Below are positions 51,650-61,246 of a stretch of 64,000 nucleotides of DNA, one piece after another (the stretch's first letter is position 1; each line of letters starts with the position of its first letter). The notes under the pieces were generated by a model that saw only the letters and a program-made list of their open reading frames with translations, ran no database searches and was not told the origin of the DNA. The stretch comes from Psychrobacter aquaticus CMS 56 (GTDB lineage: Bacteria; Pseudomonadota; Gammaproteobacteria; Pseudomonadales; Moraxellaceae). The DNA is taken from NCBI RefSeq assembly GCF_000471625.1, contig NZ_AUSW01000006.1, positions 62,001-126,000 of the forward strand, written 5' to 3'. The position numbers and the translations under genes are program-made.

Positions 51650-54600
51650 CTACCCTCTTGCTGCTCGTGGGCTTCTTGTCTCTCTTGAAAGCCCAAGACG
51701 GGTAATTTTCAACACTTCTTCTATAAGCTTTTGGGCATTATCTAAACCCAAATCAGCAAACAGCATTGGCAGCAACTTCATACTGATATCATTTTCTATT
51801 TCTGCTGGATTGATTGAGTATTCAGCGACAGCGTTGTTCACGGCATTATCAATAGCAAAGGCATACTTTATAAGCTGCTCATTATCTAACGCTTTATCCG
51901 CTAAGAAACCAGCATCAAATAAGTGCTTAAACAAACCAAAATAAGCTTGAGCATGTTTGTTTAATTTACCAGACTCGTCAATAAACTCATTTGGCACATC
52001 CGCGACGTTACGATCTTTTACTTCTTGCTCAAGACCGAAGAACATCATGTACTGCTTTACTGGTGCATCGAACATCGCTTTGGCATCTTCAATCGCTTGC
52101 TTAAGCAGTTTAGAAAAATACTCTTGCGCATAAGGATCATCAGCCAAGTCTTGCTCAATCATTCTAGTGACACGACCTGTAATCTTATCGGTTTGGTTAC
52201 GTGCTTCATCGTCACTCATCGCTTCAGGCTTAATATTTTTCCCTAAGTTATCGACTAGGTAAACGCCCTTTGCTTCTTTTACCTCAAGCCCCGCAATGTG
52301 CTTGTCTAGTAAACTGCGAATATCCGCTTCGTATTCATCGTAATTGATAGTCTCATCAGCGTCTTCACGGACTTGCTTGCGTAGATTAACAAAGGCTTTT
52401 AGATCGGCTTTGTAGCGATCACGCTTACTATCGAATGATTTGTCTTCAAAGAAGGATGCTGATTGCAAGGCAATTTTCATAGCATTAGAAAATCCGGTTA
52501 AAGCCGCATAGAAGTCATCACGTTCTTTAAGCTTGGTATCAACTACTCTGCCATCGACCTCTTGCATCTTAGGCGCTAGCACTTGTCTTAACGCCTGTCC
52601 GTCCTGCTTGTTTTTTACTGACGAGAAGATAGCCCACAGCTCACTATGTAGCCTTGGTAGCTGTTTATACTCAGTGTCCATGCTGTTATACATACCCTTG
52701 AGGTCTTCAATATCAAAACCACCTTGCGTACGTTCCGCTAAGTCTTGGTATTTCTCAATGGTGATATCCAACTCTTTTAAGATGCCACGATAATCAATCA
52801 GATAACCAAAGCGTTTCTTCTCATGCAAGCGGTTTACTCGAGCAATTGCCTGAATGAGATTGTGCTGCTTTAACGGTTTGTCGATATACAGCACGGTATT
52901 CTTGGGCTCATCAAAGCCCGTTAATAACTTATCAACGACGATCATAATGTCAGGACCATCATCTTGGCTAAAGGCTTCGATAATGGCTTTGGTGTAAGCT
53001 TTTTCATCACCACCATACTCAGGTGCAACATTGGCTTGCCACCAGTTTTGTACGATGTCTTTTGATTCTGCATCGACCGTATCATGCCCTTCACGGGTAT
53101 CAGGCGGTGACATAGCAACCACGGATGATACTTTGCCAATCTTATCTAGCGCAAGCTTGTAGCGGATGGCAGAGGCTTTGGAATCACAAGCCAATTGACC
53201 TTTTAGATATTGCTGTTTAAAGTTTTGGAAGTGATCCGAGATGTCGTGAGCGATCAGCTCAATACGACCTTCCGTTTGGTAGATTTGACCTTTCTGTGAG
53301 AACTTACGTTTGAGATCCGTTTTTTGATCGTAAGTAAGCTTTTGGGTGATACGGTCAAACCAGCTATCTATGGCTTGGTCATTGGTATTAAGCTCAGGGA
53401 TACGCTCTTCATAGAGCAATGGCGTAACGGTCTTATCTTTCACTGCTTGCTGCATGGTGTAAGAGTGAATAATGCTACCGAATTTGTTTTCGGTCTTATC
53501 ATCCTTAAGCAATGGCGTACCCGTAAAGGCAATAAAGGCAGCGTTTGGTAGGGCTTGTGCCATACGAATATTGTTCTCACCGTTTTGGCTGCGGTGACCT
53601 TCATCGACCATGACGATGATGTTTGGGCTGTTGTTATAGCACTCATCATACTTAACGGCTGAGCCAAACTTATTAATAATAGAGAAGATAACGCGCTCAT
53701 TACCATGCCCGATTTGCTGCGCTAGGCGGCGACCAGAGGTTGCCATCGCATCCGTTTTGTCGCGATCACTCAATACGCCACCCGAGGCAAAGGTTTGACT
53801 GAGCTGGGTTTCTAGATCGACACGGTCAGTGACCACAATCACCCGACATTGTGCTAATGCTTCTAACCAAATAAGCGCCTTGGAGAAGAACACCATTGTG
53901 AAGGATTTACCACTACCGGTGGTATGCCAAATCACTCCACCTTCACGACTGCCCTGCTCGTCGAAACTGCTAATACGTTTAATCAGAGCTTTGATACCAA
54001 AGACTTGCTGATAACGAGCAACAATTTTGCCAGCTTTTTTATCAAACAAGGTAAACATGCGCGTCATCTCAAGCAAACGCTCAGGCTTTAATAAGCTAAC
54101 AATTAAGCGGTCTTGATCGGTAACGACTAGATCACCGCCATCAATTAACGCCTGATATTCATTTTTAATAGACGCAGGACGATGATCAAACAGACAATCA
54201 ACCTGCTCAGGACTGAGCACTTGATTTTTTAAGCGATTGAACTCTGGCTCTTGGATATCTTCTTCAACCCATTTTGCCCAGAACTTCTCAGGCGTTTTAC
54301 AAGTCCCGTATAAGCCGTCATTACCATTTACCGCTAGCAATAACTGGCTATAGGCAAACAGGTGCGGGATTTGTTTTTGACCTTGGTTACGGATGTGCTG
54401 GGAGACCGCTTGGGTATTGGTCGATTGCCACTCTCTACTGGAGTCAGGACGTTTAGCTTCGATAACCACTAACGGTAAACCATTTACAAAGCATACGATA
54501 TCAGGAATGACGTTGCCTGTACCTTCGGCATTCTGTACCACCATCTCTTCGGTAAAGTGAAAGCTGTTGTTATCTATATTGTCCCAATCTATCAAACTGA

Positions 54601-54979
54601 TAGTTTGGGATGTTCTTTTGCCGTCGATAAATTCTGTCACCGTCACGCCATAAAGCATAGCGTTATAGAGCTTTTCATTAGCGAGCTGCAAGCCTAGATT
54701 CATAGCTGGATTTAGCTCGTGCATTATTTTATCAATGGCACTGTCTGATAGATGATGCGGTATGCCTTCAAACGTAAAGGTTTGCTTAGCTAAAAATGCA
54801 TGCATGATGGGTAGCAAAACCACTTGGTTAGTGGCTTTGTTAATACCTAGCAGTTTATTACTACGCATGGCGTTGCATTGGCTTGGTGGAATAAACTGAT
54901 AGCCTAGCGTGGTGAGTAAGGTTAGGGCAGGAATTTTTGAGCTGAATTCTTCTTGGTAGCTGACAGTGATATTTCCCAT
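51650..54979 (-). CDS. hsdR: Type I restriction enzyme R subunit
   Basis: The ATP-dependent translocase and nuclease of the type I complex, about 1109 aa. The N-terminal PD-(D/E)xK nuclease shows PDIVCFVNGLPLVVIEAKRP. Helicase motif I is WHTTGSGKSFTMVF (about residues 350-362), with motif II VDEGHRSQ, motif III AFTGTPLLK and motif VI QAIARVNRLHEKK. The C-terminal region binds the methylase core. The frame starts at TTG 54982; ATG 54979 overlaps nothing and is preferred. The stop of the SLATT gene directly abuts it. Confidence 0.95.
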   Translation of the reverse strand: MGNITVSYQEEFSSKIPALTLLTTLGYQFIPPSQCNAMRSNKLLGINKATNQVVLLPIMHAFLAKQTFTFEGIPHHLSDSAIDKIMHELNPAMNLGLQLANEKLYNAMLYGVTVTEFIDGKRTSQTISLIDWDNIDNNSFHFTEEMVVQNAEGTGNVIPDIVCFVNGLPLVVIEAKRPDSSREWQSTNTQAVSQHIRNQGQKQIPHLFAYSQLLLAVNGNDGLYGTCKTPEKFWAKWVEEDIQEPEFNRLKNQVLSPEQVDCLFDHRPASIKNEYQALIDGGDLVVTDQDRLIVSLLKPERLLEMTRMFTLFDKKAGKIVARYQQVFGIKALIKRISSFDEQGSREGGVIWHTTGSGKSFTMVFFSKALIWLEALAQCRVIVVTDRVDLETQLSQTFASGGVLSDRDKTDAMATSGRRLAQQIGHGNERVIFSIINKFGSAVKYDECYNNSPNIIVMVDEGHRSQNGENNIRMAQALPNAAFIAFTGTPLLKDDKTENKFGSIIHSYTMQQAVKDKTVTPLLYEERIPELNTNDQAIDSWFDRITQKLTYDQKTDLKRKFSQKGQIYQTEGRIELIAHDISDHFQNFKQQYLKGQLACDSKASAIRYKLALDKIGKVSSVVAMSPPDTREGHDTVDAESKDIVQNWWQANVAPEYGGDEKAYTKAIIEAFSQDDGPDIMIVVDKLLTGFDEPKNTVLYIDKPLKQHNLIQAIARVNRLHEKKRFGYLIDYRGILKELDITIEKYQDLAERTQGGFDIEDLKGMYNSMDTEYKQLPRLHSELWAIFSSVKNKQDGQALRQVLAPKMQEVDGRVVDTKLKERDDFYAALTGFSNAMKIALQSASFFEDKSFDSKRDRYKADLKAFVNLRKQVREDADETINYDEYEADIRSLLDKHIAGLEVKEAKGVYLVDNLGKNIKPEAMSDDEARNQTDKITGRVTRMIEQDLADDPYAQEYFSKLLKQAIEDAKAMFDAPVKQYMMFFGLEQEVKDRNVADVPNEFIDESGKLNKHAQAYFGLFKHLFDAGFLADKALDNEQLIKYAFAIDNAVNNAVAEYSINPAEIENDISMKLLPMLFADLGLDNAQKLIEEVLKITRLGLSRETRSPRAARG

Positions 54980-54982
54980 CAA

Positions 54983-55603
54983 TTAATTACCCCCTTTAAA
55001 GTTTAGAGCCTGGCATAGGACTGCAAACAACCCTGTACAACCGAATATGGAAAATACTAATAATCCGAACATAGATACCCAGAACGTCAAAGGAACTTTA
55101 TCTTTCCAGAAGTTAAATGTTTTATACTCTTCAATCCAGCCAATTTGTTGTTCTGCGAAAAACTTATAATGTGCAAGCCAAGTCGAAAATATTATGTGGT
55201 GGGATGCACAGCTCTTGTTAAATCTTTCCTCAATATTTTTTAGTTTTTCTAATACCGCTTTTACTTCATTAGGCTGTTGTTTAATCTCAGCCATTAAGTG
55301 TTTTAACTCGTTAAACAAATCAGTGAGTTCATCACCCTTGGCTTTGAAGTCCTGATCATTATTACTTTTCAAACTAACATAAATACCAATTACCCCCAGA
55401 ATGACCAAAGTACTAGAAGCAAATTTGGTTGATAATTCATCATAAACCAGTGCATATATACCACAAGATATTGAAATAAAGCTGATAAGACTTGGTAGCT
55501 TCTCATTTAGTTCAAAGCTAGAAAAGTGTAGTTTCGCTGCATAGCCAACGTTATAGGCTGTTTCAGCAATATGCTTCTTCAAATCATTGTTATTCATTTT
55601 CAT
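54983..55603 (-). CDS. SLATT-like transmembrane protein, candidate CBASS effector
   Basis: A 206-aa membrane protein. TM1 (about 36-54) and TM2 (61-78) form a close N-terminal pair, followed by a long charged helical segment (80-165) and a third hydrophobic helix (171-199). The two-TM plus helix layout is that of SLATT domains, predicted pore-forming effectors of nucleotide second-messenger systems. It begins one base after the CD-NTase stop, and hsdR starts immediately after it. It probably opens or disrupts the inner membrane when the CD-NTase product is made; this is inference. Confidence 0.72.
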   Translation of the reverse strand: MKMNNNDLKKHIAETAYNVGYAAKLHFSSFELNEKLPSLISFISISCGIYALVYDELSTKFASSTLVILGVIGIYVSLKSNNDQDFKAKGDELTDLFNELKHLMAEIKQQPNEVKAVLEKLKNIEERFNKSCASHHIIFSTWLAHYKFFAEQQIGWIEEYKTFNFWKDKVPLTFWVSMFGLLVFSIFGCTGLFAVLCQALNFKGGN

Positions 55604-55604
55604 C

Positions 55605-56888
55605 TCATTGAATTGGTACTTTTATTCGACCTTTAGCAACTACAACACCATTCTGTATAGCAAAGCACTCAACAATATGCTCTCCATTAAAGTCTGTTGT
55701 TTCCTTTCTAACTTCAAAGCCATCATTACTATCGATAATATGTCCACGAACAAGGTTTCTTCGCTCTGCTTCCGAACCACGATTAAGCACTTTCCACTTT
55801 ACAGTATAATTATCAGGTACATTAATATCGCATATAGAAAACCTTAAGTCTTTCTTAGGTAGAAGTTTCAGATTATTTGCAAGCATAGACCTGAGACTAT
55901 TTACTCTGTACCCATTCTGAGATATTACACAATCTACTTCTAAATTATATCTAATATCTACAGGGTAGAAATCTTCAATAAACTCTTCAGTATTATCAAA
56001 TATCGTCTGTGCAGATTTATTTTCCTGTATAGAAGATGCAGGAAATGCTCGACCAAATATATTCTTCCATTTTTTATGAGCAGTTGGAGACTCACCTGCT
56101 TCGATAGCCTCCAAACTTAATTTATACGCTTTTAGAGCTCTCTTTTGAAATTTACTTTTGACGTTAACTCTTTGATCACTACCTAGTGCCAAGTAATAAT
56201 CTTTAATAGGTTCTTCAGATAAGTATTTGAAAAAATCTCGGCACATCAGGTCATAATAAGCTACAGAACGATTATCATAATTCGAGTTAGATCTCAAAAA
56301 ATTATAAGCTAAGGTGTCAATTAATAATCCACCTATGCCAACACCGTGCTTATTCTTCCATGCTCTTACCATTTTACAAAGCTTTCTGAGGTTTCTGTTC
56401 TTCTGTTCAACAAATTCCTGCATTGCTTGAATCTCTTCACGCGGTTTAGTAGTTTTCCAACTACCATTACCATATGAATCAGGATATTTGTAACTACCAT
56501 CACTTTGCTCAAATACTGGCTGAACCTCAACCATAAAACCGCTAAACAATACCTGAATAACTAATCTATCTTTCTTTACTTTAGTTGTAGGATACGTAGT
56601 CAAAATTGCATCTCTTGTATCATCCAATAACTTGGACTGCTTACCATCTTTATATTCTTCCCATTTCGAATTTGGCATGATGTAAAGCATATCAAGATCG
56701 GATATACCATTAATACCTGTCCAACGACCATAAGAGCCTACACGTAATCTATTATCTTTTTTAGAGTCTAAACCTCTAAACTCTTGATTTAGAGTGGAGG
56801 TTATTCTTTCATATTTGGAAGTAATTGAGTGACTATTTTTAACTTTTAGGTTTTCTAGAAATCCTGTAAACATATCTGTCGTAGTCAT
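55605..56888 (-). CDS. CD-NTase (SMODS) with C-terminal AGS-C sensor domain
   Basis: A 427-aa nucleotidyltransferase of the cGAS/DncV-like family, predicted to make a cyclic oligonucleotide. Active site: GS at 51-52 (RVGSYGRWTG), the metal aspartates D64 and D66 (GISDLDMLYI) and a third acidic residue E121 (FMVEVQPVF). A helical OAS-type domain follows (QEFVEQKNRNLRKLCKMVRAWK). Residues about 310-427 form a beta-rich region (DCVISQNGYRVNSLRSML to the end) like the AGS-C sensor domain. It overlaps the hsdS stop by 4 nt (ATGA) and is followed by the SLATT gene. Confidence 0.85.
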   Translation of the reverse strand: MTTTDMFTGFLENLKVKNSHSITSKYERITSTLNQEFRGLDSKKDNRLRVGSYGRWTGINGISDLDMLYIMPNSKWEEYKDGKQSKLLDDTRDAILTTYPTTKVKKDRLVIQVLFSGFMVEVQPVFEQSDGSYKYPDSYGNGSWKTTKPREEIQAMQEFVEQKNRNLRKLCKMVRAWKNKHGVGIGGLLIDTLAYNFLRSNSNYDNRSVAYYDLMCRDFFKYLSEEPIKDYYLALGSDQRVNVKSKFQKRALKAYKLSLEAIEAGESPTAHKKWKNIFGRAFPASSIQENKSAQTIFDNTEEFIEDFYPVDIRYNLEVDCVISQNGYRVNSLRSMLANNLKLLPKKDLRFSICDINVPDNYTVKWKVLNRGSEAERRNLVRGHIIDSNDGFEVRKETTDFNGEHIVECFAIQNGVVVAKGRIKVPIQ

Positions 56889-58180
56889 TCTAATTCCTCT
56901 AATTTCACCCGCTTCTTGCCCGTCAACAAAACCTGCATCAATGCCTTTTTTTCTTGCTGCAAATCAGCCAATTGCTGCTCAAGCAAATCAATTTCTTTAT
57001 CCGCATTAATTAATACCGCCGCAATTCTTTCCTGTTCCTCATAACTAGGTAAAGCTATATAACACTTTTCTACATGTGAAGGGCCAAAGTTTAATTGTGC
57101 TGAGCCAGTAATCTGTCTTCTAATTTGATTTTTGAACAATGGAGACATCATGAAATACCTAAGAAACTCTAAGCTAGCTTTCACACCTTTCTTTACTTTA
57201 AAGCGCATAGTACTGGTATTCATACATAACGGTAGATGTTCATCTTCTAAAAATGCTATTTTTTCATCAAATCTATCTACTGAAATGCCAGAGCAAGCAA
57301 TAATTAGATCCCCTGAATCAGCTAAAAAATGTTTATATCCACCATACGCTTCGTCTTCAGATATATGTGTTTTGGTGGTAGTAAGATCAACTCTAGATTT
57401 CTGAATATTTGTGCCATTAAGAAGTTTGACACCTGTTTCTGTAAATTGGTATTTTCTCACGCCTGGTCCTTCTTGGAACCAATAAAACTTAGGTATCAAA
57501 GACAAATTCCAATCGTCAGGTAACTCTCCTAATTTACTTTTCGCAAATCCATCTCGCACACTAAAACCACTGTTCGTACTAAGCAAACACCTTTTACCCG
57601 TCAGCAACTGCTGCATCAACGCTTTTTTCTGCTGGGTGCTATTTTTAATTAAACGCTCAGTCGTACTAATCGCTTTATCCCATGTGGATAGGATTTTAGC
57701 GATTTTTTGTTGTTCAGGGAGAGGTGGAAAAGGTATTTTAAACGACTTTATTTGTTCAAAGTTTAGTCCCTGTCTATTGCCACCTGCTTGGCACTGTTCA
57801 ATTTGCTTCTGACCTTGAAAAGATAGCAAGAAACTCTTTAAATATCCTGGATGTAAATCATCAGAACGAATAATACAAACATGCTGATTTACATTCGCTT
57901 CATCAATATCTGAGACTGCTACCCGTCCAATAGATGCACCTGTAATATTTAACAATACATCGTTTTTATAAACGAAACTTCCTTTCATTTTGTTATGTTG
58001 TTTATCGTCAATATAAGCAACGTCAGATAAATCTAATTTGCCCCAAAGAACGTTTTGACTTCTAATTAGAGGGATTCCTGAAGACTGATAGCTATCGCTA
58101 CCGCCTTTAGGAGTAACGCCACTTCCTACTTTATTTGTTAAGCTGCCGAGACTTTCCACACTCCAACTATTAGGCATCAT
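56885..58180 (-). CDS. hsdS: Type I restriction enzyme specificity subunit
   Basis: A 431-aa DNA-recognition subunit with two target recognition domains (about 1-160 and 210-370). Each is followed by a conserved helical region: LPPLPEQQKIAKILSTWDKA with a KALMQQLLTGKR tail, and EEQERIAAVLINADKEIDLL ending KKALMQVLLTGKK. This duplicated layout predicts a bipartite target. It overlaps hsdM by 11 nt and the CD-NTase by 4 nt. Confidence 0.93.
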   Translation of the reverse strand: MMPNSWSVESLGSLTNKVGSGVTPKGGSDSYQSSGIPLIRSQNVLWGKLDLSDVAYIDDKQHNKMKGSFVYKNDVLLNITGASIGRVAVSDIDEANVNQHVCIIRSDDLHPGYLKSFLLSFQGQKQIEQCQAGGNRQGLNFEQIKSFKIPFPPLPEQQKIAKILSTWDKAISTTERLIKNSTQQKKALMQQLLTGKRCLLSTNSGFSVRDGFAKSKLGELPDDWNLSLIPKFYWFQEGPGVRKYQFTETGVKLLNGTNIQKSRVDLTTTKTHISEDEAYGGYKHFLADSGDLIIACSGISVDRFDEKIAFLEDEHLPLCMNTSTMRFKVKKGVKASLEFLRYFMMSPLFKNQIRRQITGSAQLNFGPSHVEKCYIALPSYEEQERIAAVLINADKEIDLLEQQLADLQQEKKALMQVLLTGKKRVKLEELE

Positions 58181-59684
58181 AACCCAACTCCTTTAAAAAC
58201 CCTGCCATCTCAATCTCTAAATTCTCCAGTTCAGCTTTTAACTCCAGACGCTCAGTACGTACCGCGACCAGATCAATCTCCGCCTCTTCCTCAAAAGTAT
58301 CAACATAGCGTGGAATATTAAGGTTAAAGTCGTTTTCTTTTATTTCATCAAAGGTGGCTAGATAAGCGTATTTATCGACACTTTCCCGCGCTTTATAAGT
58401 TTCAATGATTTTATTAATATTGTCAGGGGTGAGCTGGTTTTGATTTTTACCTGATTTAAACTCATTGCTCGCATCGATAAACAGGACTTTGTCATCACCT
58501 CTATTTTTCTTAAACAGCAAAATAGCCGCTGGAATACCGGTTCCAAAGAATAAGCTAGCAGGCAAACCTATTACAGTATCGAGAAGGTTTTCTTCGATGA
58601 GCTGCTGACGGATTTTACCTTCACTGGATGCACGGAACAGCACGCCATGCGGTACGACCACACCCATACGACCAGTGCTCGGCTTAAGCGTTTCAATCAT
58701 ATGGCTGATAAAGGCATAGTCGCCTTTAGTCTTCGGCGGTACACCGCGATGGAAGCGACCATAGGGGTCGCTACTGGCATCCTCATGACCCCATTTATCC
58801 AGTGAAAACGGCGGGTTGGCAGTCACCACATCGAACTGTAATAAGTGACCGTCTTTATCTAATAGCAACGGATTACGGATGGTATCGCCCCACTCGATAC
58901 GGTGATTGTCCTCACCATGCAAAAACATATTCATCTTTGCCAATGCCCACGTCGAGCCAATGGCTTCTTGACCGAATAGCGCATATTTTTTAGAGCCAGA
59001 GTTTTTGCGTACCATCGCCCCGCATTTAATCAATAGCGACCCTGATCCGCAAGCAGGGTCACAGATTTGATCGCCCTCAACAGGTTCTAAAATAGTGGCT
59101 AATAAATCAGACACTTCTGGTGGCGTATAGAACTCACCAGCAGTAGCACCACTACCCGCAGCGAAGTGCTTGATTAAGAATTCATAAGCATTACCAATCA
59201 CATCTAAGCTGCCGACACGCTCAGCACTTAGGTTCAGGATGTCTTTGCCGAAGTCTTCTAATAAGTGGCGCAGCAATTCGTTCTTTTGCTTTTCTTGCCC
59301 GAGCTTATCAGTGTTAAAGCTAATATCTTGGAAGACGTTTTTAAGCTTAGTGCCGTTGGCTTCTTCAATGGCATGTAGCGCCTCATCGATACGTTGACCG
59401 TTGCCCGGCTGATGACGCTGCTCGTATAAATCCCAGAAGCTTGCGCCTTCAGGGAGTACAAAGCGCTGCTTTGACATCATGGCATGGATCAATTCAGGAT
59501 TGTCGCCATACTGCTCAACCAGCTTGTTGTACTCGTCTTTATAGACATCAGAAATATACTTTAAAAACAGCATGGTCAAAATAAAGTCTTTATAGGTATC
59601 GGCGCTGATGACCCCACGGAAGGTATCACAGGCGTTCCAAACCGCTTTATTAATGTCGTCTTGATTGATTTGGCTGGTTGACAT
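58170..59684 (-). CDS. hsdM: Type I restriction enzyme M subunit (adenine methylase)
   Basis: A SAM-dependent N6-adenine methyltransferase, 504 aa. The N-terminal helical domain (AVWNACDTFRGVISADTYKD) leads to motif I DPACGSGSLLI and motif IV NPPFS (about residues 289-293) in FDVVTANPPFSLDKWG. The C-terminus is a coiled coil that contacts HsdS (VRTERLELKAELENLEIEM). AAGGA precedes ATG 59684. It overlaps hsdS by 11 nt. It lies 38 bp after a half-length S-like gene. Confidence 0.95.
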   Translation of the reverse strand: MSTSQINQDDINKAVWNACDTFRGVISADTYKDFILTMLFLKYISDVYKDEYNKLVEQYGDNPELIHAMMSKQRFVLPEGASFWDLYEQRHQPGNGQRIDEALHAIEEANGTKLKNVFQDISFNTDKLGQEKQKNELLRHLLEDFGKDILNLSAERVGSLDVIGNAYEFLIKHFAAGSGATAGEFYTPPEVSDLLATILEPVEGDQICDPACGSGSLLIKCGAMVRKNSGSKKYALFGQEAIGSTWALAKMNMFLHGEDNHRIEWGDTIRNPLLLDKDGHLLQFDVVTANPPFSLDKWGHEDASSDPYGRFHRGVPPKTKGDYAFISHMIETLKPSTGRMGVVVPHGVLFRASSEGKIRQQLIEENLLDTVIGLPASLFFGTGIPAAILLFKKNRGDDKVLFIDASNEFKSGKNQNQLTPDNINKIIETYKARESVDKYAYLATFDEIKENDFNLNIPRYVDTFEEEAEIDLVAVRTERLELKAELENLEIEMAGFLKELGYDA

Positions 59685-59722
59685 TATGGTTCCTTAATAA
59701 GAGTTATAGATAGTTAAATAAT

Positions 59723-60304
59723 TCATTTGTTAAGTAAATCTAGAGCAATAGCTTTAAGTTCTTGCTGCCTATTTTCAATTAGCTGTTGTAATATTTTTTG
59801 CTCACTCAAGCTAGCTCGGTGTAGGGCGACTATTTCACGCTGCTTATTTATAGGTATTAATTTTATAGGTACGCTTTCTAATACTTTACGACGTATACCT
59901 AAATTAATACCTCCTTCAGCAGTTTTTATAAAATAACGTTGGGCATAAAGCTGATTAAGTTGCCAGCAAATAAACTCTGCTGAAACTTTATCCATTGCCA
60001 ATTTTTTTACTTTAACTATAAAAAAATGTGGACTACATACTGTTTTTTTTGGCAGGTCTTCTACTAAAGCAGCAAAGTTTTTACTACCTCTTGCGGAAAA
60101 TAAGATATCTCCAGATTCAAGCCAGATAGGATTTTTTTTACCGGGAAGTGTTGTCTTAATTATGTGACTCTGGTTAATTTGCCCAGTAGGTTGTGCATCG
60201 CGTAGTTGAACAACATATACGTCACTATTATCATCTGGTTCAATACTAGTTCTAAATGGATAGCCTGGACTAATATTCGCAATATCACTTAGCTTTTTTA
60301 TCAT
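59723..60304 (-). CDS. Half-length HsdS-like protein (single recognition domain)
   Basis: A 193-aa protein with one target-recognition-like domain (residues 1-145, including PIWLESGDILFSARGSKNFA) and one C-terminal coiled helical region (INKQREIVALHRASLSEQKI onward). A complete HsdS has two of each; here only one is present, although the operon also contains a full HsdS. It could be an alternative specificity subunit that dimerises, or a decoy/regulatory subunit. It is 38 bp before hsdM. Confidence 0.78.
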   Translation of the reverse strand: MIKKLSDIANISPGYPFRTSIEPDDNSDVYVVQLRDAQPTGQINQSHIIKTTLPGKKNPIWLESGDILFSARGSKNFAALVEDLPKKTVCSPHFFIVKVKKLAMDKVSAEFICWQLNQLYAQRYFIKTAEGGINLGIRRKVLESVPIKLIPINKQREIVALHRASLSEQKILQQLIENRQQELKAIALDLLNK

Positions 60305-60413
60305 TTTATAACCTATTACATCGGTTTGAATTTATTTTATAGCCTACTTAGGTGATATCTTTGTCGAATAAGAATACATTTATAAAACCTAAGCGAGCTA
60401 TCAAATATATAGA

Positions 60414-60893
60414 TTAATAATCTTTTTCATCAGGATAAATGGGTGTCTCTGTCTTCTCAATGAAGTTAATACGCTCAATTATTACTTTGTCTAAAAGTTT
60501 TAGATTTTCAACAGTGTGATAAATATCACTGTCATTTTGATATGCTCGATGTGCTTTCACTTCAGCTTGTTCTAGAGTGTCGGCTCTTACTTTGACCCTA
60601 TGTGATAAAGACATATCAAACTGAATTCCGATTTCATCACTCAAAATTTCTGACCAGATGTGTTTGATAACAACCTCTTTATCTGATACACGAGGGTAGA
60701 TATATTTATAATCTTCGTTTTTAGTTAAAAAGTTACTCAATAAATTATTAGGTAGTTCACTTCCTTCAACAGTCTTAGTAAGATCAATTAACTCAGGTGA
60801 GATAATCATTTCATCTCTAAATGTTAAATCAACACTCATTTCGTATAGCCAGCTTTTACGTGGCTTCTGTTCTTTTTTAGCAGAATTGAACAT
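60414..60893 (-). CDS. Unknown protein at the head of the restriction operon, 159 aa
   Basis: Not recognised. A basic start (SAKKEQKPRKSWLYEMSVDL) is followed by a mixed alpha/beta region (YIYPRVSDKEVVIKHIWSEI, then IGIQFDMSLSHRVKVRADTL) with a helix-forming C-terminus. AAAGGAAAT precedes ATG 60893. The gap to the half-S gene is 109 bp, so it may begin the operon. No signal peptide or membrane segment. Confidence 0.6.
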   Translation of the reverse strand: MFNSAKKEQKPRKSWLYEMSVDLTFRDEMIISPELIDLTKTVEGSELPNNLLSNFLTKNEDYKYIYPRVSDKEVVIKHIWSEILSDEIGIQFDMSLSHRVKVRADTLEQAEVKAHRAYQNDSDIYHTVENLKLLDKVIIERINFIEKTETPIYPDEKDY

Positions 60894-61165
60894 ATTTAGT
60901 ATTTCCTTTTTTTGAGAGATTATTCTTTATGAGTTATATTCTGTGAAGAATATATTAAGCTCAATAGAATTATTTGCAACAACATTACACTGCATAGCTA
61001 TGTTTTGAGTCGCTACTCTATCACTTATACCGCAATGTGGCAACACTGCATTAAATATAATTTTATTTGCTCTTTAAAAGGATTTTCTTTAGACAGATTT
61101 AGTTATTAAAACGCCATGATATAATAAGAATATATGATTATCGAAATACATAGCGATTACTATTT

Positions 61166-61186
61166 GTTGGTATAAATGTTGGTATA
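61166..61186. promoter_or_regulatory. GTTGGTATA repeat pair near attR
   Basis: GTTGGTATA at 61166-61174 and 61178-61186, 12 bp apart, exactly the spacing of the direct pair at the left end. They lie 61 bp inside attR. Confidence 0.7.
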
Positions 61187-61246
61187 AATATATTTATTTA
61201 TATAAATAAATATATCTATCAAATACTTAATATATCTGTTCGGCTT

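Noticed and set aside
55587..55847. 86-codon plus-strand ORF
   Set aside because: Lies antisense inside the CD-NTase gene.
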